A stretch of 64,000 nt of DNA from Halopseudomonas xinjiangensis (lineage in GTDB: Bacteria > Pseudomonadota > Gammaproteobacteria > Pseudomonadales > Pseudomonadaceae): contig DRFO01000039.1 of assembly GCA_011050525.1 (NCBI GenBank), forward strand, positions 1-64,000. The letters run 5' to 3'. The notes beneath the pieces are model-generated. The model did no database searches and had not been told where the DNA came from. It saw only the letters and a list, made by a program, of their open reading frames with translations. The position numbers and the translations under genes are program-made. The number at the start of each line of letters is the position of its first letter. Position 1 is the first letter of the stretch. Shown here piece by piece: positions 19,925-30,532 of this stretch.

Positions 19925-20675
19925 CGTCATTCTCGCGTAAGCGGGAATCCATGGGTCTGGCAGAGGCATGAGGCGCTGCGCAAAAAGCTGGATCCCCGCC
20001 TTCGCGGGGATGACGTTTGGAGCGAGGGTTGCGTATGGAGAGGGGGCTGCGTTTGAGGGAGTTGTTTTTGAGGGAGTTGTGTTTGGAGTAGGTGCGCTTG
20101 GATGGGATGCCTATGGAAACGCGGCTGTTCGAGGTGACCTCCCGCCACGCTCCTCGCTCCGTCATTCCCGCGAAGACGGGAATCCATGGGGTCTGCAAGA
20201 CATGAGGTGCGCGGCGCGAAGAGCTGGATCCCCGCCTTCGCGGGGATGACGTTTGGAGCGAGGGCTTGCGTATGGAGAGGGGGCTGCGTTTGAGGGGGCT
20301 GTGTTTGGGGTAGGTGCGCTTGAATGGATGCCTTTGGAAATGCGGCTGTTCGAGGTGACCTCCCGCCACGCTCCTCGCTCCGTCGTTCCCGCGAAGACGG
20401 GAATCCATGGGGTCTGCAAGACATGAGGTTGCGCTGCGCAAAAATCTGGATCCCCGCCTTCGCGGGGATGACGTTTGGAGCGAGGGTTGCGTATGGAGAG
20501 CGGGCTGCGTTTGAGGGAGTTGCGTTTGGGGTAGATGCGCTTGGGGTAGGTTGCGTTTGAAGGGGCTGCGTTTGGGGTAGGTGCGCTTGGATGGATGCCT
20601 TTGGAAGCGCGGCTGTTCGAGGTGACCTCCCGCCACGCTCCCCGCTCCGTCATTCCCGCGAAGGCGGGAATCCAT
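19925..20675. repeat. Composite palindromic repeat array between convergent glmS and wbpM
   Basis: Alternating CGTCATTCCCGCGAAGACGGGAATCCATGG and CTGGATCCCCGCCTTCGCGGGGATGACG copies; larger unit marked by GCGGCTGTTCGAGGTGACCTCCCGCCACGCTC at about 20121, 20342 and 20609; internal GCGTTTGaGGg-type short repeats. Confidence 0.93.
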
Positions 20676-20702
20676 GGTTTGCAAGGCGTGGCGTCCGGCT
20701 TT

Positions 20703-22727
20703 CTAGCGGCTGTTAGACAACCGCTGATGGTGCTCATAGAGCAGGTCGACTATGCCGTTACTAGGATGATAACCCTGCACGGTGTCCAACAAGGTCTGAC
20801 GAATGGTGTCATAGTCATCATTGCGAATGGCTTGTCGTATCGTATCCAGCACTGAAGACAGCGTTTCCCAGCGTACAAATGTCTCGTTCGCCCGGCAAAT
20901 TTTCGAATGTACCGTGGGCTCGGGGTTATCCCCTATGAGCAGTTCCTCATAAAGCTTCTCACCCGGCCGCAGACCAGAAAAGGTAATCGCTATGTCGCCG
21001 TTGGGGGTCTGCTCATCGCGCACGGTCAGTCCCGACAGCTGAACCATCTTGCTGGCCAGATCGACAATGTTCACCGGGTCGCCCATATCCAGTACAAAAA
21101 CGTCACCCCCCTGCCCCATCGCGCCGGCTTGAATCACCAATTGGGCAGCTTCAGGTATGGTCATGAAATAACGGGTGATCTCCGGATGTGTCACGGTAAT
21201 CGGGCCACCCACCCGAATCTGATTGCGAAACAGCGGGATGACCGAGCCGGATGAGCCAAGCACATTCCCAAACCGAACCATGGTGAAACGAGTCCGATTG
21301 AGGTGCAGAGCAGCGGAAGGATCGTTCCATAAGCGCGGCGCCTGTTCATTACTCAGCGCCTGGAGAACCAGCTCCGCCATACGCTTGGTAGAACCCATGA
21401 CGTTTGTCGGACGCACGGCCTTGTCAGTGGAAATCAGGACAAAATTTTCCACCTGACATTTGATGGCTGCCTGAGCCACATTAAGAGTGCCGAACACGTT
21501 ATTCATGATTCCTTCGGCGACATTGTATTCGACGATAGGGACATGCTTGTAGGCTGCGGCATGATAGATAGTGCTGATATTCCACGCACTGATGACGTGC
21601 ACCAAGCGGGTCGAATTTCGAATCGAGCCCAGGATTGGCACCAGGTTGATGGTCAAGCCATTGGTATTAATCCAATTTTCCAGCTCGGAATGAATTTCAT
21701 AGAGCGCAAATTCGCTGTGTTCGAACAGCACCAGAGTCGTCGGGTTTAGGGAAACAATCTGCCGACACAGTTCACTACCAATTGATCCGCCTGCACCAGT
21801 GACCATTACCGCCTGCCCGCTTATGCAACGCTCGAAAAGGGTCCGGTCTGGTGGTACCGCGTCACGGCCGAGCAGATCTGCAATATCGACTTCCTGCAAA
21901 TCTTCTACCTTTACCTTACCGCTGGCTATGTCCATGATGCCGGGCATGGTACGAACATGAAGCGCATAGGTCTGCAAGCGGGCCAGAACCTTTTGCCGAT
22001 CGGCACGGCTGGCCGACGGGATAGCGAGAAAGAGCTCCTTCACCCCCGTTGTCCTGATCATCCGATTCATCTTTTCTGACGAATACACCTGAAGGCCGGC
22101 GACCAGGCGACCCTGCAAGGCAGGGTTGTCATCAACGAATGCTACCGCTTTATATATCCGACCAACACGGATCGAGGCCAACAGCTGCGTCCCCGCCTCC
22201 CCCGCGCCATAAATGGCTACAGGCGTCGGGCCATCCGTCTGGGCTCGTTGCAAGTAAAGCGGTATACCCGCAACCAACCTCTCACCAGCGAAATACTCCC
22301 TTGCCACCAGGCGAAGGCCGCCAATAAGCCCGAGGCTCAGGCACCAATACATAAATAGTATTGAACGGGAACGAAACACATCTATGCCGGACAATCGCAT
22401 GGCCAACATCAACAAAACCAGCGCAACGAAGCTGGCAGTGATCGCCCTGAAAATACAGCGCAGAGCATCGTTGCCGAAATAACGCATAACCGCCCGGTAC
22501 ATGCCCATGCGTACAAAGAAGGGAATAGCGACAAGGGGTGCCAGCACAAACAACCACCATTCGCTCTGGCGAGGAACCATCCAACCCTCAGGGCCGAGCC
22601 GCAAATAGAACGCCATCCATAACGCAGCCCAGATCAACACCACGTCGACGGTGATCTGTATGGATCGTTTTTGAGCGTAGCTGAGACTGATCAGCTTTTC
22701 TTTAATCACAGGCGACCCCAGCCGCAT
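20703..22727 (-). CDS. wbpM: Membrane-bound nucleotide-sugar 4,6-dehydratase (WbpM/CapD/FlaA1 family)
   Basis: N-terminal TM helices, VTGAGGSIGSELCRQI, STDKAVRPTNVMGSTKRMAE, FSGLRPGEKLYEELL. Confidence 0.93.
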   Translation of the reverse strand: MRLGSPVIKEKLISLSYAQKRSIQITVDVVLIWAALWMAFYLRLGPEGWMVPRQSEWWLFVLAPLVAIPFFVRMGMYRAVMRYFGNDALRCIFRAITASFVALVLLMLAMRLSGIDVFRSRSILFMYWCLSLGLIGGLRLVAREYFAGERLVAGIPLYLQRAQTDGPTPVAIYGAGEAGTQLLASIRVGRIYKAVAFVDDNPALQGRLVAGLQVYSSEKMNRMIRTTGVKELFLAIPSASRADRQKVLARLQTYALHVRTMPGIMDIASGKVKVEDLQEVDIADLLGRDAVPPDRTLFERCISGQAVMVTGAGGSIGSELCRQIVSLNPTTLVLFEHSEFALYEIHSELENWINTNGLTINLVPILGSIRNSTRLVHVISAWNISTIYHAAAYKHVPIVEYNVAEGIMNNVFGTLNVAQAAIKCQVENFVLISTDKAVRPTNVMGSTKRMAELVLQALSNEQAPRLWNDPSAALHLNRTRFTMVRFGNVLGSSGSVIPLFRNQIRVGGPITVTHPEITRYFMTIPEAAQLVIQAGAMGQGGDVFVLDMGDPVNIVDLASKMVQLSGLTVRDEQTPNGDIAITFSGLRPGEKLYEELLIGDNPEPTVHSKICRANETFVRWETLSSVLDTIRQAIRNDDYDTIRQTLLDTVQGYHPSNGIVDLLYEHHQRLSNSR

Positions 22728-22872
22728 CGCTCCGCCTGACCTGGCAACAAGAGGAAACGCCCGAGGGAGAATGGGGCCGCTTGGGATGAAAACACGTTCG
22801 AGCTCATGAAAGGAGGTCCGCTACAACAAAGTTGTGACGATTGTAGCAGACCAACCGGGCCGAAGGCTTGGC

Positions 22873-24267
22873 TCAGAGCGCCTTGATAGCGTCCAGGAGC
22901 TTTTGAGTTTCACGCTCCATCAACCCAACGTCAGCGCGACTCTCCACATTCAGGCGAATCACCGGCTCGGTATTCGAAGCGCGCAGGTTGAAACGCCAGT
23001 CAGCGAAACAGATACTGACGCCATCGGTGTAGTCGACATCCAAGGCACCTTCGCTGTATTGCGCCTCAATGGTCTTCAATACCTGGGGTGCGTCATTTAC
23101 CGTGAGATTAATCTCACCGGATGACGGGTAGGCTGCTATGCGCTCGTCTACCATCGTCGACATAGCCTTGCCCTTGCGACATAGCAACTCGGCCACCAGC
23201 AACCAGGGAATCATGCCGCTGTCGCAATAGGCGAAATTGCGAAAATAATGGTGGGCGCTCATTTCTCCACCATAAGCTGCATCTTCTTTACGCATCCGCT
23301 CCTTGATGAATGCGTGGCCAGCTTTGGTCTGCACCGCCCGACCGCCGTTTTGCTCAATCTGCTCAACCGTATTCCAGACCAAGCGCGGATCATGAATGAT
23401 TGCTGCGCCGGGCTCTTTCTTGAGAAACGCCTCTGCTAGCAGCCCAACGATGTAATAGCCCTCGATAAAACGGCCCTGCTCGTCAAACAGAAAACATCTG
23501 TCAAAATCGCCGTCCCAGGCAATACCCATATCAGCGCCGTGTTCGAGTACTGCATCGCGGGTGGTAGCGCGATTTTCCGTCAATATCGGATTAGGGATGC
23601 CGTTTGGAAAGGTGCCATCGGGTTCATGACAGATCTTAATAAACTCGACCGGCATCTGCCTGGCCTTGAACGCTTGCTCAATCGCATCAATTGCCGGGCC
23701 CGCTGCACCGTTACCGGCGTTGACTACGAGCTTCAGCGGCGTAAAGGCTGACGGCTCAATATATTCCATCAAGTGTTCGACAAATGCGGCGCGGGTATCG
23801 ACCAGCTCGTAGCTGCCACGCTGGCTGTCGGGCACCGAGGGATCCCGACCGTTCTCCAGTTGGTAGCTGCTCGCTTCCGCCATCTCGCGAATTTCTGCCA
23901 GACCGGTATCGGCAGAAATCGGCCGAGAACCTTCCCGGACCAGTTTGAAACCGTTGTAGTCGATGGGGTTGTGGGAGGCTGTTACCTCAATGCCGCCGTC
24001 CACGCCCAGATGAAAGGTCGCGAAATAGACTTCTTCAGTTCCGGCCAACCCAAGATCCAGCACATCGACGCCTTCGTCCTGCAGGCCATTTGCCAAAGCA
24101 GCCTTCAGCGCCGGCGAGGTTTCACGCACATCGCCCCCTAGAACGATTCTCTTGGGCTTGAGCCACTTGGCAAAAGCGCGGGCAATGCGGTAGGCGACGT
24201 CTTCGTTCAGCTCCGTACCAAGCTGTCCGCGAATGTCGTAAGCCTTGAAGCAGGTAAGCTTTGTCAT
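22873..24267 (-). CDS. cpsG: Phosphomannomutase (CpsG/ManB type)
   Basis: [62 protein letters not shown]. Confidence 0.92.
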   Translation of the reverse strand: MTKLTCFKAYDIRGQLGTELNEDVAYRIARAFAKWLKPKRIVLGGDVRETSPALKAALANGLQDEGVDVLDLGLAGTEEVYFATFHLGVDGGIEVTASHNPIDYNGFKLVREGSRPISADTGLAEIREMAEASSYQLENGRDPSVPDSQRGSYELVDTRAAFVEHLMEYIEPSAFTPLKLVVNAGNGAAGPAIDAIEQAFKARQMPVEFIKICHEPDGTFPNGIPNPILTENRATTRDAVLEHGADMGIAWDGDFDRCFLFDEQGRFIEGYYIVGLLAEAFLKKEPGAAIIHDPRLVWNTVEQIEQNGGRAVQTKAGHAFIKERMRKEDAAYGGEMSAHHYFRNFAYCDSGMIPWLLVAELLCRKGKAMSTMVDERIAAYPSSGEINLTVNDAPQVLKTIEAQYSEGALDVDYTDGVSICFADWRFNLRASNTEPVIRLNVESRADVGLMERETQKLLDAIKAL

Positions 24268-24276
24268 GTTATCCCC

Positions 24277-25929
24277 CTATGATTTCCATTCTGCCTCGAT
24301 ACGCCGTAATAGCCCGGCGCTGGATGAATCTGTGTCTTCCAGGCTGGCATCTTCACCGCGAATCTTCGCCAGCGTGCTCATGGCAATTTTCTTGCCCATC
24401 TCCACTCCCCACTGATCAAATGGATTAACATCCCAAATGACTGACTGCACGAACACCTTATGCTCATAAAGCGCAATCAACGCGCCCAGGCTATAGGGGT
24501 TCAGTTCATCCAGCAGCAGAGTTGAACTTGGCTGATTGCCGCGGTAACGCATGTGTGTGGGCAGTTCATCGGCATCCTTCAGCGCCGCATCGCCCAGCGC
24601 CAACAAGCGAGACTGCGCGAGACAGTTGGCAAGCGACAATTGATGTTGCGCTGCCAGCTCCTCGGCTGCTTCATGATGCCGTGCCTCATCGTACCGGCGG
24701 ACCGGTACGATGAAATCGCAGGTAACGGCTTCGGTGCCCTGGTGTAGCAGTTGATAAAAAGCATGCTGCGCGTTGGGACCCACGTCGCCCCAGATGATCG
24801 GGCAGGTTGAACGAGTCACCGGCTGGCCGTCGCGCTTGACGCTCTTGCCATTGGATTCCATTTCAAGCTGCTCGAAATACAGGGGCAACTGCTTGAGCCG
24901 CCCGTCGTACGGCAGGATGGACAGGGCGTTGATGTCCAGCACGTTGGTATTCCACACGCCGATCATGCCCATCAATACCGGCAGGTTGTCACGCCAAGGC
25001 GCCGACTTGAAATGCTCGTCCATATCATGGGCGCCCGCGAGTAGCCTGCGAAAGCCTTTCACTCCGATTTTCAGAGCAATGGGCAAGCCAATGGCTGACC
25101 ATAGGGAGTAACGCCCCCCGACCCAACCCCAGAACCCCAGTTGGTTTTCTTCCGCGATGCCCCACTCCGTCATCTTGTGCGGTGAAGCGGACACACCGAT
25201 GAAATGGCAATGAAGAATGCTTGCACTGGCCCGCCGACCGAAAGAACGTTGCAGCCACTGCAGCGCGGTCGACGCGTTTGTTAGCGTATCGATAGTGGTA
25301 AACGACTTGGAAGAAATTACGAACATTGTCGACTGAGGCTTTTTGTCCCGCAGTAGTTGGGACAGCTGGCTTCCGTCAATAGTCGAGGCAAAGTGAACGT
25401 TCAGACCCTGGGGCGTCTTTCGAGTGAAATCGTTTAACGCCTCCGTCACCATCAACGGTCCGAGATCCGAACCACCTACGCCGATATTGATAACGTCGGT
25501 AATAACCTCACCCGTCGCTCCGCGCCATTGCCCAGCACGGATCTTATCCACGATAAGCTCCATGTGCTGCAGTTGCTCGTGCACCTGGGAGGTGATGTCA
25601 TCGTCACCTACCTGACATTTGGCATCCACTGGCAGACGCAACGCCCAATGCATCGCTGCGCGCCCTTCGCTGTCGTTCACTTCCTCACCAGAGAACAATC
25701 TCTGAATCCAGCCTTGCAGATCATGGGCGTCGGCCAGATCAATCAGGTGCTTGAGTGTCTGGTCGGTCAAACGCTGCTTGGAGAAATCATATAAAAGCGG
25801 ACCGAACTGGCGGTGCATCTTGTTGAAGCGCTCTGGATCTTCAGCAAAATAATCGGCCAGGTGTTGTTTGCTGACTACCGAACCATGCGTAATCAGCTCG
25901 TCCCACTGTGTTTCTTTTGCGTCGGTCAT
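24277..25929 (-). CDS. pgi: Glucose-6-phosphate isomerase
   Basis: [63 protein letters not shown]. Confidence 0.97.
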   Translation of the reverse strand: MTDAKETQWDELITHGSVVSKQHLADYFAEDPERFNKMHRQFGPLLYDFSKQRLTDQTLKHLIDLADAHDLQGWIQRLFSGEEVNDSEGRAAMHWALRLPVDAKCQVGDDDITSQVHEQLQHMELIVDKIRAGQWRGATGEVITDVINIGVGGSDLGPLMVTEALNDFTRKTPQGLNVHFASTIDGSQLSQLLRDKKPQSTMFVISSKSFTTIDTLTNASTALQWLQRSFGRRASASILHCHFIGVSASPHKMTEWGIAEENQLGFWGWVGGRYSLWSAIGLPIALKIGVKGFRRLLAGAHDMDEHFKSAPWRDNLPVLMGMIGVWNTNVLDINALSILPYDGRLKQLPLYFEQLEMESNGKSVKRDGQPVTRSTCPIIWGDVGPNAQHAFYQLLHQGTEAVTCDFIVPVRRYDEARHHEAAEELAAQHQLSLANCLAQSRLLALGDAALKDADELPTHMRYRGNQPSSTLLLDELNPYSLGALIALYEHKVFVQSVIWDVNPFDQWGVEMGKKIAMSTLAKIRGEDASLEDTDSSSAGLLRRIEAEWKS

Positions 25930-25938
25930 GAGAATCAC

Positions 25939-27234
25939 TCAGCGTCGTCCAATCCCAAAATAGTCGAACCCGTTCTGCTTCATGAACGTTGGATCCCATA
26001 TATTGCGCCCGTCAAGAATAAGCGGCTGTTTCATGCTGCCCTTCATGTGCGGAAGATCCGGGCTCATGTAAGCGCTCCATTCAGTCACCAGCATCAGCGC
26101 ATCCGCATCCACCAGGGCGGCGTACTGATCTTTGTGCAGCACCAGATCGTCGCGCGGGCCAGCCCACTCAGCCAGTGCAGGCAATGCACGGGGGTCATGG
26201 ACATGAACCTCAACATCCTGGGCCCAAAGCGCCTCGATCAGTTTCAACGCCGGCGCATTATCGATGCGTGCTGATTCAGGCTTGAACGCCACGCCCCAGA
26301 TAGCTACCTTGCGGCCACGCAGGTCGGTGCCGTAATAGCGCCACAGTTTACGGAAAAGAGATTCTTTCTGACGTTCGTTGATACGCAGCACCTGATCAAG
26401 CAACTGCGCCTGAATACCGCTGTGCTGGAGAGTAGAAGCAAGGCTCATCACATCCTGGGAAAAGCTCAAACCGCCGAAGCCACAACCTGGATACAGGTAA
26501 GACTCGCCGATCCGTTTGTCTTTGCCCATGCCCTGGCGTACCCGTTCGATATCCACATCGAGCATGTCCGCAAGGTTGGCCATATCGTTCATGAAACTCA
26601 GGCGAGTTGCCAACATGCCGGTGACTGCCAGTTTAGTAAACTCAGCTTCGCGCGGGCCCATGATCATGATGTTATCGCGACGGCGATTAAAGGGCCGCAA
26701 GGCCTCGGCGACCATCCGCTTGCCCCAGTCCGAGTCACAACCCAATATCCATTGCTCGGCGTGAATGAACCCACTTACAGCAGCACCTTCGATGAGTAGA
26801 TCCGGCAAGCTGGCAGCTACCCGCTGGGTAGATTCGCCACCGGGCAAATCCTTCAACGCCTGCTGCAGCGCTTCTGTACTGCCGACCGGAAAGGTCGACT
26901 GATTGACCAGCAGCCAACTACGTTCGCCATCGACGGGTAACCCTTTGATTATCTGAAACGCCTGATCCATATCGGTAGGCGACAGAGCCAGCCAGATCAT
27001 GGTGCTTTTTTCGTCTGGTGGAACGTCTACCCGCGCCAATTTGAAACGCCCGGCAGTGGTTTGCTCGGCGAGCATTTCCGGCAGCCCTGGTTCGCGGTAA
27101 GGACACCCGCCCCGAGCCAAGGTGGTTGCAGCAGGGCCTTGCGGCACATGCAGGCTTACATTATGCCCGGTGGCGGCCAGGCCGGCAGCACTAACCAACG
27201 CGCACAACGTGTCTCCATACACATCGATATACAT
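25939..27234 (-). CDS. Divergent nucleotide-sugar (UDP-glucose-type) dehydrogenase homologue with altered catalytic motifs
   Basis: YREPGLPEMLAEQ, STFPVGSTEALQQ, LATRLSFMNDMANLADMLDVD, GCGFGGLSFSQDVMSL, VAIWGVAFKPESARIDNAPAL all align by eye with the Ugd family; expected GFGGSCFPKD is not intact. Confidence 0.8.
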   Translation of the reverse strand: MYIDVYGDTLCALVSAAGLAATGHNVSLHVPQGPAATTLARGGCPYREPGLPEMLAEQTTAGRFKLARVDVPPDEKSTMIWLALSPTDMDQAFQIIKGLPVDGERSWLLVNQSTFPVGSTEALQQALKDLPGGESTQRVAASLPDLLIEGAAVSGFIHAEQWILGCDSDWGKRMVAEALRPFNRRRDNIMIMGPREAEFTKLAVTGMLATRLSFMNDMANLADMLDVDIERVRQGMGKDKRIGESYLYPGCGFGGLSFSQDVMSLASTLQHSGIQAQLLDQVLRINERQKESLFRKLWRYYGTDLRGRKVAIWGVAFKPESARIDNAPALKLIEALWAQDVEVHVHDPRALPALAEWAGPRDDLVLHKDQYAALVDADALMLVTEWSAYMSPDLPHMKGSMKQPLILDGRNIWDPTFMKQNGFDYFGIGRR

Positions 27235-27247
27235 TCCGCTTAATCCT

Positions 27248-28126
27248 TTACTGGTACTGCTTCAACAATTCCCGGAAATCTGCTCCGAGTTTAGGATGCT
27301 TCAACCCGTAGGCCAGCGTCGCTTCGAGATAGCCGAGCTTGTTGCCGCAGTCGTAGGAACGGCCCCGTATGTGGAAAGCATCAACGCCCTCTTCGGTCAT
27401 AAGCGTCGCAATAGCATCGGTTAGCTGTATCTCACCGCCAGCACCTGGCTTGGTTTTGTCCAGCAAGTCAAATATGCGAGCCGGCAGAATGTAACGGCCC
27501 ACGATCGACAGGTTAGATGGGGCTTCGTCACGCGGTGGCTTTTCGACCACACGGTGCATAGGCGCGCCTTCTCCGGCTTGAAGTTCCACGCCGTTAACGT
27601 CAACCACGCCATAAGCGCTCACCTGTTCATAGGGCACAGGCTCAACCATGATCTGCGCATGGCCACTTTCCAGGAAATGCTCGGCCATCACACCCAGATC
27701 TGTAAGCGTGCCCGACTGCTCGACCAGTACATCAGGCAGCATCACAGCAAAGGGCGCGTCGCCGATGATGGCACGGGCACAATTGATTGCATGTCCCAGG
27801 CCAAGGGCGGAGCCCTGACGTACGACAGACACTTTCAAACCGGGGGGCACAGTCTCCCTCAGCACCTCAAGCAGCTCGTGCTTGCCCCGGCGCTCAAGCT
27901 CGGCTTCGAGTTCGTAATTCTTGTCAAAATGATCTTCAATAGCCCGTTTACTGGAATGGGTGACCAGAACGATCTCATTGATACCGGCTGCCAAAGCTTC
28001 TTCAACCACATACTGGATCACCGGTTTATCAACGACCGTGACCATTTCTTTGGGGATAGCTTTACTAGCGGGAAGAAAACGCGTGCCAAGACCTGCGACG
28101 GGAAGAACGGCTTTAGTAACCTTCAC
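27248..28126 (-). CDS. galU: UTP--glucose-1-phosphate uridylyltransferase
   Basis: MKVTKAVLPVAGLGTRFLPASKAIPKEMVTVVDKPVIQYVVEEA. Confidence 0.97.
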   Translation of the reverse strand: MKVTKAVLPVAGLGTRFLPASKAIPKEMVTVVDKPVIQYVVEEALAAGINEIVLVTHSSKRAIEDHFDKNYELEAELERRGKHELLEVLRETVPPGLKVSVVRQGSALGLGHAINCARAIIGDAPFAVMLPDVLVEQSGTLTDLGVMAEHFLESGHAQIMVEPVPYEQVSAYGVVDVNGVELQAGEGAPMHRVVEKPPRDEAPSNLSIVGRYILPARIFDLLDKTKPGAGGEIQLTDAIATLMTEEGVDAFHIRGRSYDCGNKLGYLEATLAYGLKHPKLGADFRELLKQYQ

Positions 28127-28392
28127 ATGAACTCCATGTATTCGATAAGCTTTGAACAGATATCCATGCCACAGAAATGAACCTGCAGCGCGCAGGCCAG
28201 AGCCATGAAAAGGACGCCAACCTGCCAGTTGTGTGGAACGTTATTTGGCAGGTAAGTTCCGTTTCGGCTGTGCAAAGCGACAAACATACCGGTGCGAAAA
28301 TCGGACCTCACCAGAAGCCAACCATCGCACTATCCCAACAATCCGCGCTTCCGCAATGGCCGCCGCCCGGGCACCCGGACATCCGCGCTTCC

Positions 28393-28420
28393 CGTCATCC
28401 CCGCGAAAGCGGGGATCCAG
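28393..28420. repeat. Single copy of the dispersed palindrome
   Basis: CGTCATCCCCGCGAAAGCGGGGATCCAG between galU and the WbpL-like gene. Confidence 0.85.
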
Positions 28421-28495
28421 AAAACTTAGCCATCGCACGATTCCCTCGACCGCGGGACCGCCAGCCGCCAGCCCCAAACACCATTAGTACCTTGC

Positions 28496-29515
28496 TCACT
28501 CAGTCACTTCCAATGCCCCGGCTTTGAAACGCAATGCCAACAGCGCAAGCGGCAGGTAAGCAATAAGCAACCCGAGTAGTCCATCGACATACCCGAAGGC
28601 AACCACACAGGCCCAAGGCAACAGCCAAAGCATATTAATTGCCAATACAGCCAGGGTCACCGGCAAATGCGCACCGAACTTACGGGAGGCGTATTGATAA
28701 GCGTGGCTGCGATGAGCTTCATACACCTTGTCGCCACGCAACAATCGTCGAATCAACGTAAAGGTCGCGTCCACAATGAACACTCCCAGCAATATCAACC
28801 AGCCCCAAAACAGCTGCGGTGCTGCCCAAGCCGCTTGTAATGCCAGCCCACCCAGCACGATCCCCAAGAAACCGCTGCCTGCATCTCCCATGAAAATTTT
28901 CGCGGGCGGGAAGTTCCAGCATAAAAAACCTGCTACAACAGCTGCCAATACCAAAGACGTAACCGCAAGCCCGCCTTGGCCCACCAGGGCATACAGCAAT
29001 GCGCCACCCAAGCAGACGGTGATCGCTTCAACACTGGCAATCCCATCGATGCCGTCCATAAAGTTATAAAGATTCAGCAACCAGACCAGCAGAACCGCCA
29101 ACAGACCATACCCGACCCAGCCTAGATCAAAGCCGGTACCGAATAGAACGAGCGTAGGGAGGCCAGGCAACCAGAACAGAAGCCATGCTGCGCCGACAAA
29201 ATGCGCCAGCAAACGCCAACGCGCCGCAATGTGCCCGTGGTCATCCAGAAAGCCCACCACCGCAACCAACGCCCCAGCACCGACAAGACCCAAAGCCGAA
29301 GACCACCCCACCCATCCCACATTAGCCAACAGCGGGACCGCCACAAGAAACGCCAACACTATCGCCACTCCGCCGCCACGCGGAGTCGAAACTGAATGCG
29401 AGCTACGCGCATTTGGTATATCCAGCAGGTTTTTAGACAATGCGTAGCGCCTAAGAGCCCATGTCAGCAGTGCTGATGACCCTGCGATAACTAGCAAAAA
29501 CAAGGTAGCGATCAT
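28496..29515 (-). CDS. Undecaprenyl-phosphate sugar-1-phosphate transferase (WecA/WbpL family)
   Basis: Polytopic; LLDIPNARSSHSVSTPRGGGVAIV, GFLDDHGHI, NLYNFMDGIDGIASVE, FMGDAGSGFLG. Confidence 0.93.
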   Translation of the reverse strand: MIATLFLLVIAGSSALLTWALRRYALSKNLLDIPNARSSHSVSTPRGGGVAIVLAFLVAVPLLANVGWVGWSSALGLVGAGALVAVVGFLDDHGHIAARWRLLAHFVGAAWLLFWLPGLPTLVLFGTGFDLGWVGYGLLAVLLVWLLNLYNFMDGIDGIASVEAITVCLGGALLYALVGQGGLAVTSLVLAAVVAGFLCWNFPPAKIFMGDAGSGFLGIVLGGLALQAAWAAPQLFWGWLILLGVFIVDATFTLIRRLLRGDKVYEAHRSHAYQYASRKFGAHLPVTLAVLAINMLWLLPWACVVAFGYVDGLLGLLIAYLPLALLALRFKAGALEVTE

Positions 29516-29541
29516 TGAAAACGTCCTTAAACAACCCTAGG

Positions 29542-30495
29542 TCAGCCAAAACGAATGTTTTTGAAGTCTTTTCCAGCCTGAACAAGAGACTCTTGAACCG
29601 TAATAGGCGGTGACCAACCGAGCAGGCGATGCGCTTTACTCGAATCCACCTCCAATGATCCGCAGACCTGGGAATACATATTTTTTTTTCCTAAAACCGC
29701 AGCAATATTGGCGAGGATGGATGTGGGAAACGGGAAAAGCCTGGGAGTTTTCCCCATTCCCTTGGCCAGAAGGCAAACTATTTCCTCAGTTGAAACAGCA
29801 ACCCCATCGGACGCTAACAATATTTGTCCCGACGCATCAGGGTGTTCCAGGCAGACTCTTATGAAGTCAACCAGATTCACCAAAGAAACCATGCTTCTCC
29901 GGTTATTGATTTTGGCGAAAGGTAGCGGAATTCCGCACGCAACAAGTCTCATCAAGCGTTGGAAGTTACCTGGAGCATGGCCGGCATACACCAAGGGCGG
30001 ACGGATGATCACGAGTTCCATCGCACTGCCATGGACTAGCTCGATCAAAGCTTGTTCAGCCTCGAATTTGGACATGGCATAGTCAGCTTGAGGCTCAGGC
30101 TGTGAATCCTCGGTAAACGGCCCGCCGGCAGTGCTGGCGCCGTTGACTCCGATAGAACTGATGAATATGAATCGGTTTACCCCTGATTTGATAGCTTGCC
30201 GCGCCAAGGCCAACGAGCCGTCCACGTTAACGCGCCTGAACACAGCCAATGGATCAGCAGCGCTTTCTTTGATGACATGAGCCCGCGCGGCAAGATGTAC
30301 GATTTTATGAACTCCCATCAGGGCGCAGGTCCAATCCGTTTCTCCATCAATATTTCCGCAAGCAGAATGCTCCGCGCCGGAAGGCAACCGCTCCCCATGT
30401 CTCGACGCAGCGACGGTTTCGAAGCCTCTTTTCAAGAACTCCGTACAGACTGCCCCGCCAATAAACCCTGACGCTCCGGTTACAAGCACCTTCAT
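29542..30495 (-). CDS. NAD-dependent epimerase/dehydratase (O-antigen, WbpV-like)
   Basis: VLVTGASGFIGGAVCTEFLKRG; YAMSKFEAEQAL; adjacent to WbpL-like gene. Confidence 0.88.
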   Translation of the reverse strand: MKVLVTGASGFIGGAVCTEFLKRGFETVAASRHGERLPSGAEHSACGNIDGETDWTCALMGVHKIVHLAARAHVIKESAADPLAVFRRVNVDGSLALARQAIKSGVNRFIFISSIGVNGASTAGGPFTEDSQPEPQADYAMSKFEAEQALIELVHGSAMELVIIRPPLVYAGHAPGNFQRLMRLVACGIPLPFAKINNRRSMVSLVNLVDFIRVCLEHPDASGQILLASDGVAVSTEEIVCLLAKGMGKTPRLFPFPTSILANIAAVLGKKNMYSQVCGSLEVDSSKAHRLLGWSPPITVQESLVQAGKDFKNIRFG

Positions 30496-30532
30496 TGATG
30501 ACCTCTGGAACTGGTGAAAAAAGAATCGAGCA

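Noticed and set aside
19770-20684. 304-aa and overlapping minus-strand ORFs rich in SKRHPREGGDPAFCAA / PWIPVFAGMTE repeats
   Set aside because: Translation of the palindromic repeat array in several frames; begins inside glmS antisense, no RBS or domain; repeat DNA, not a gene.
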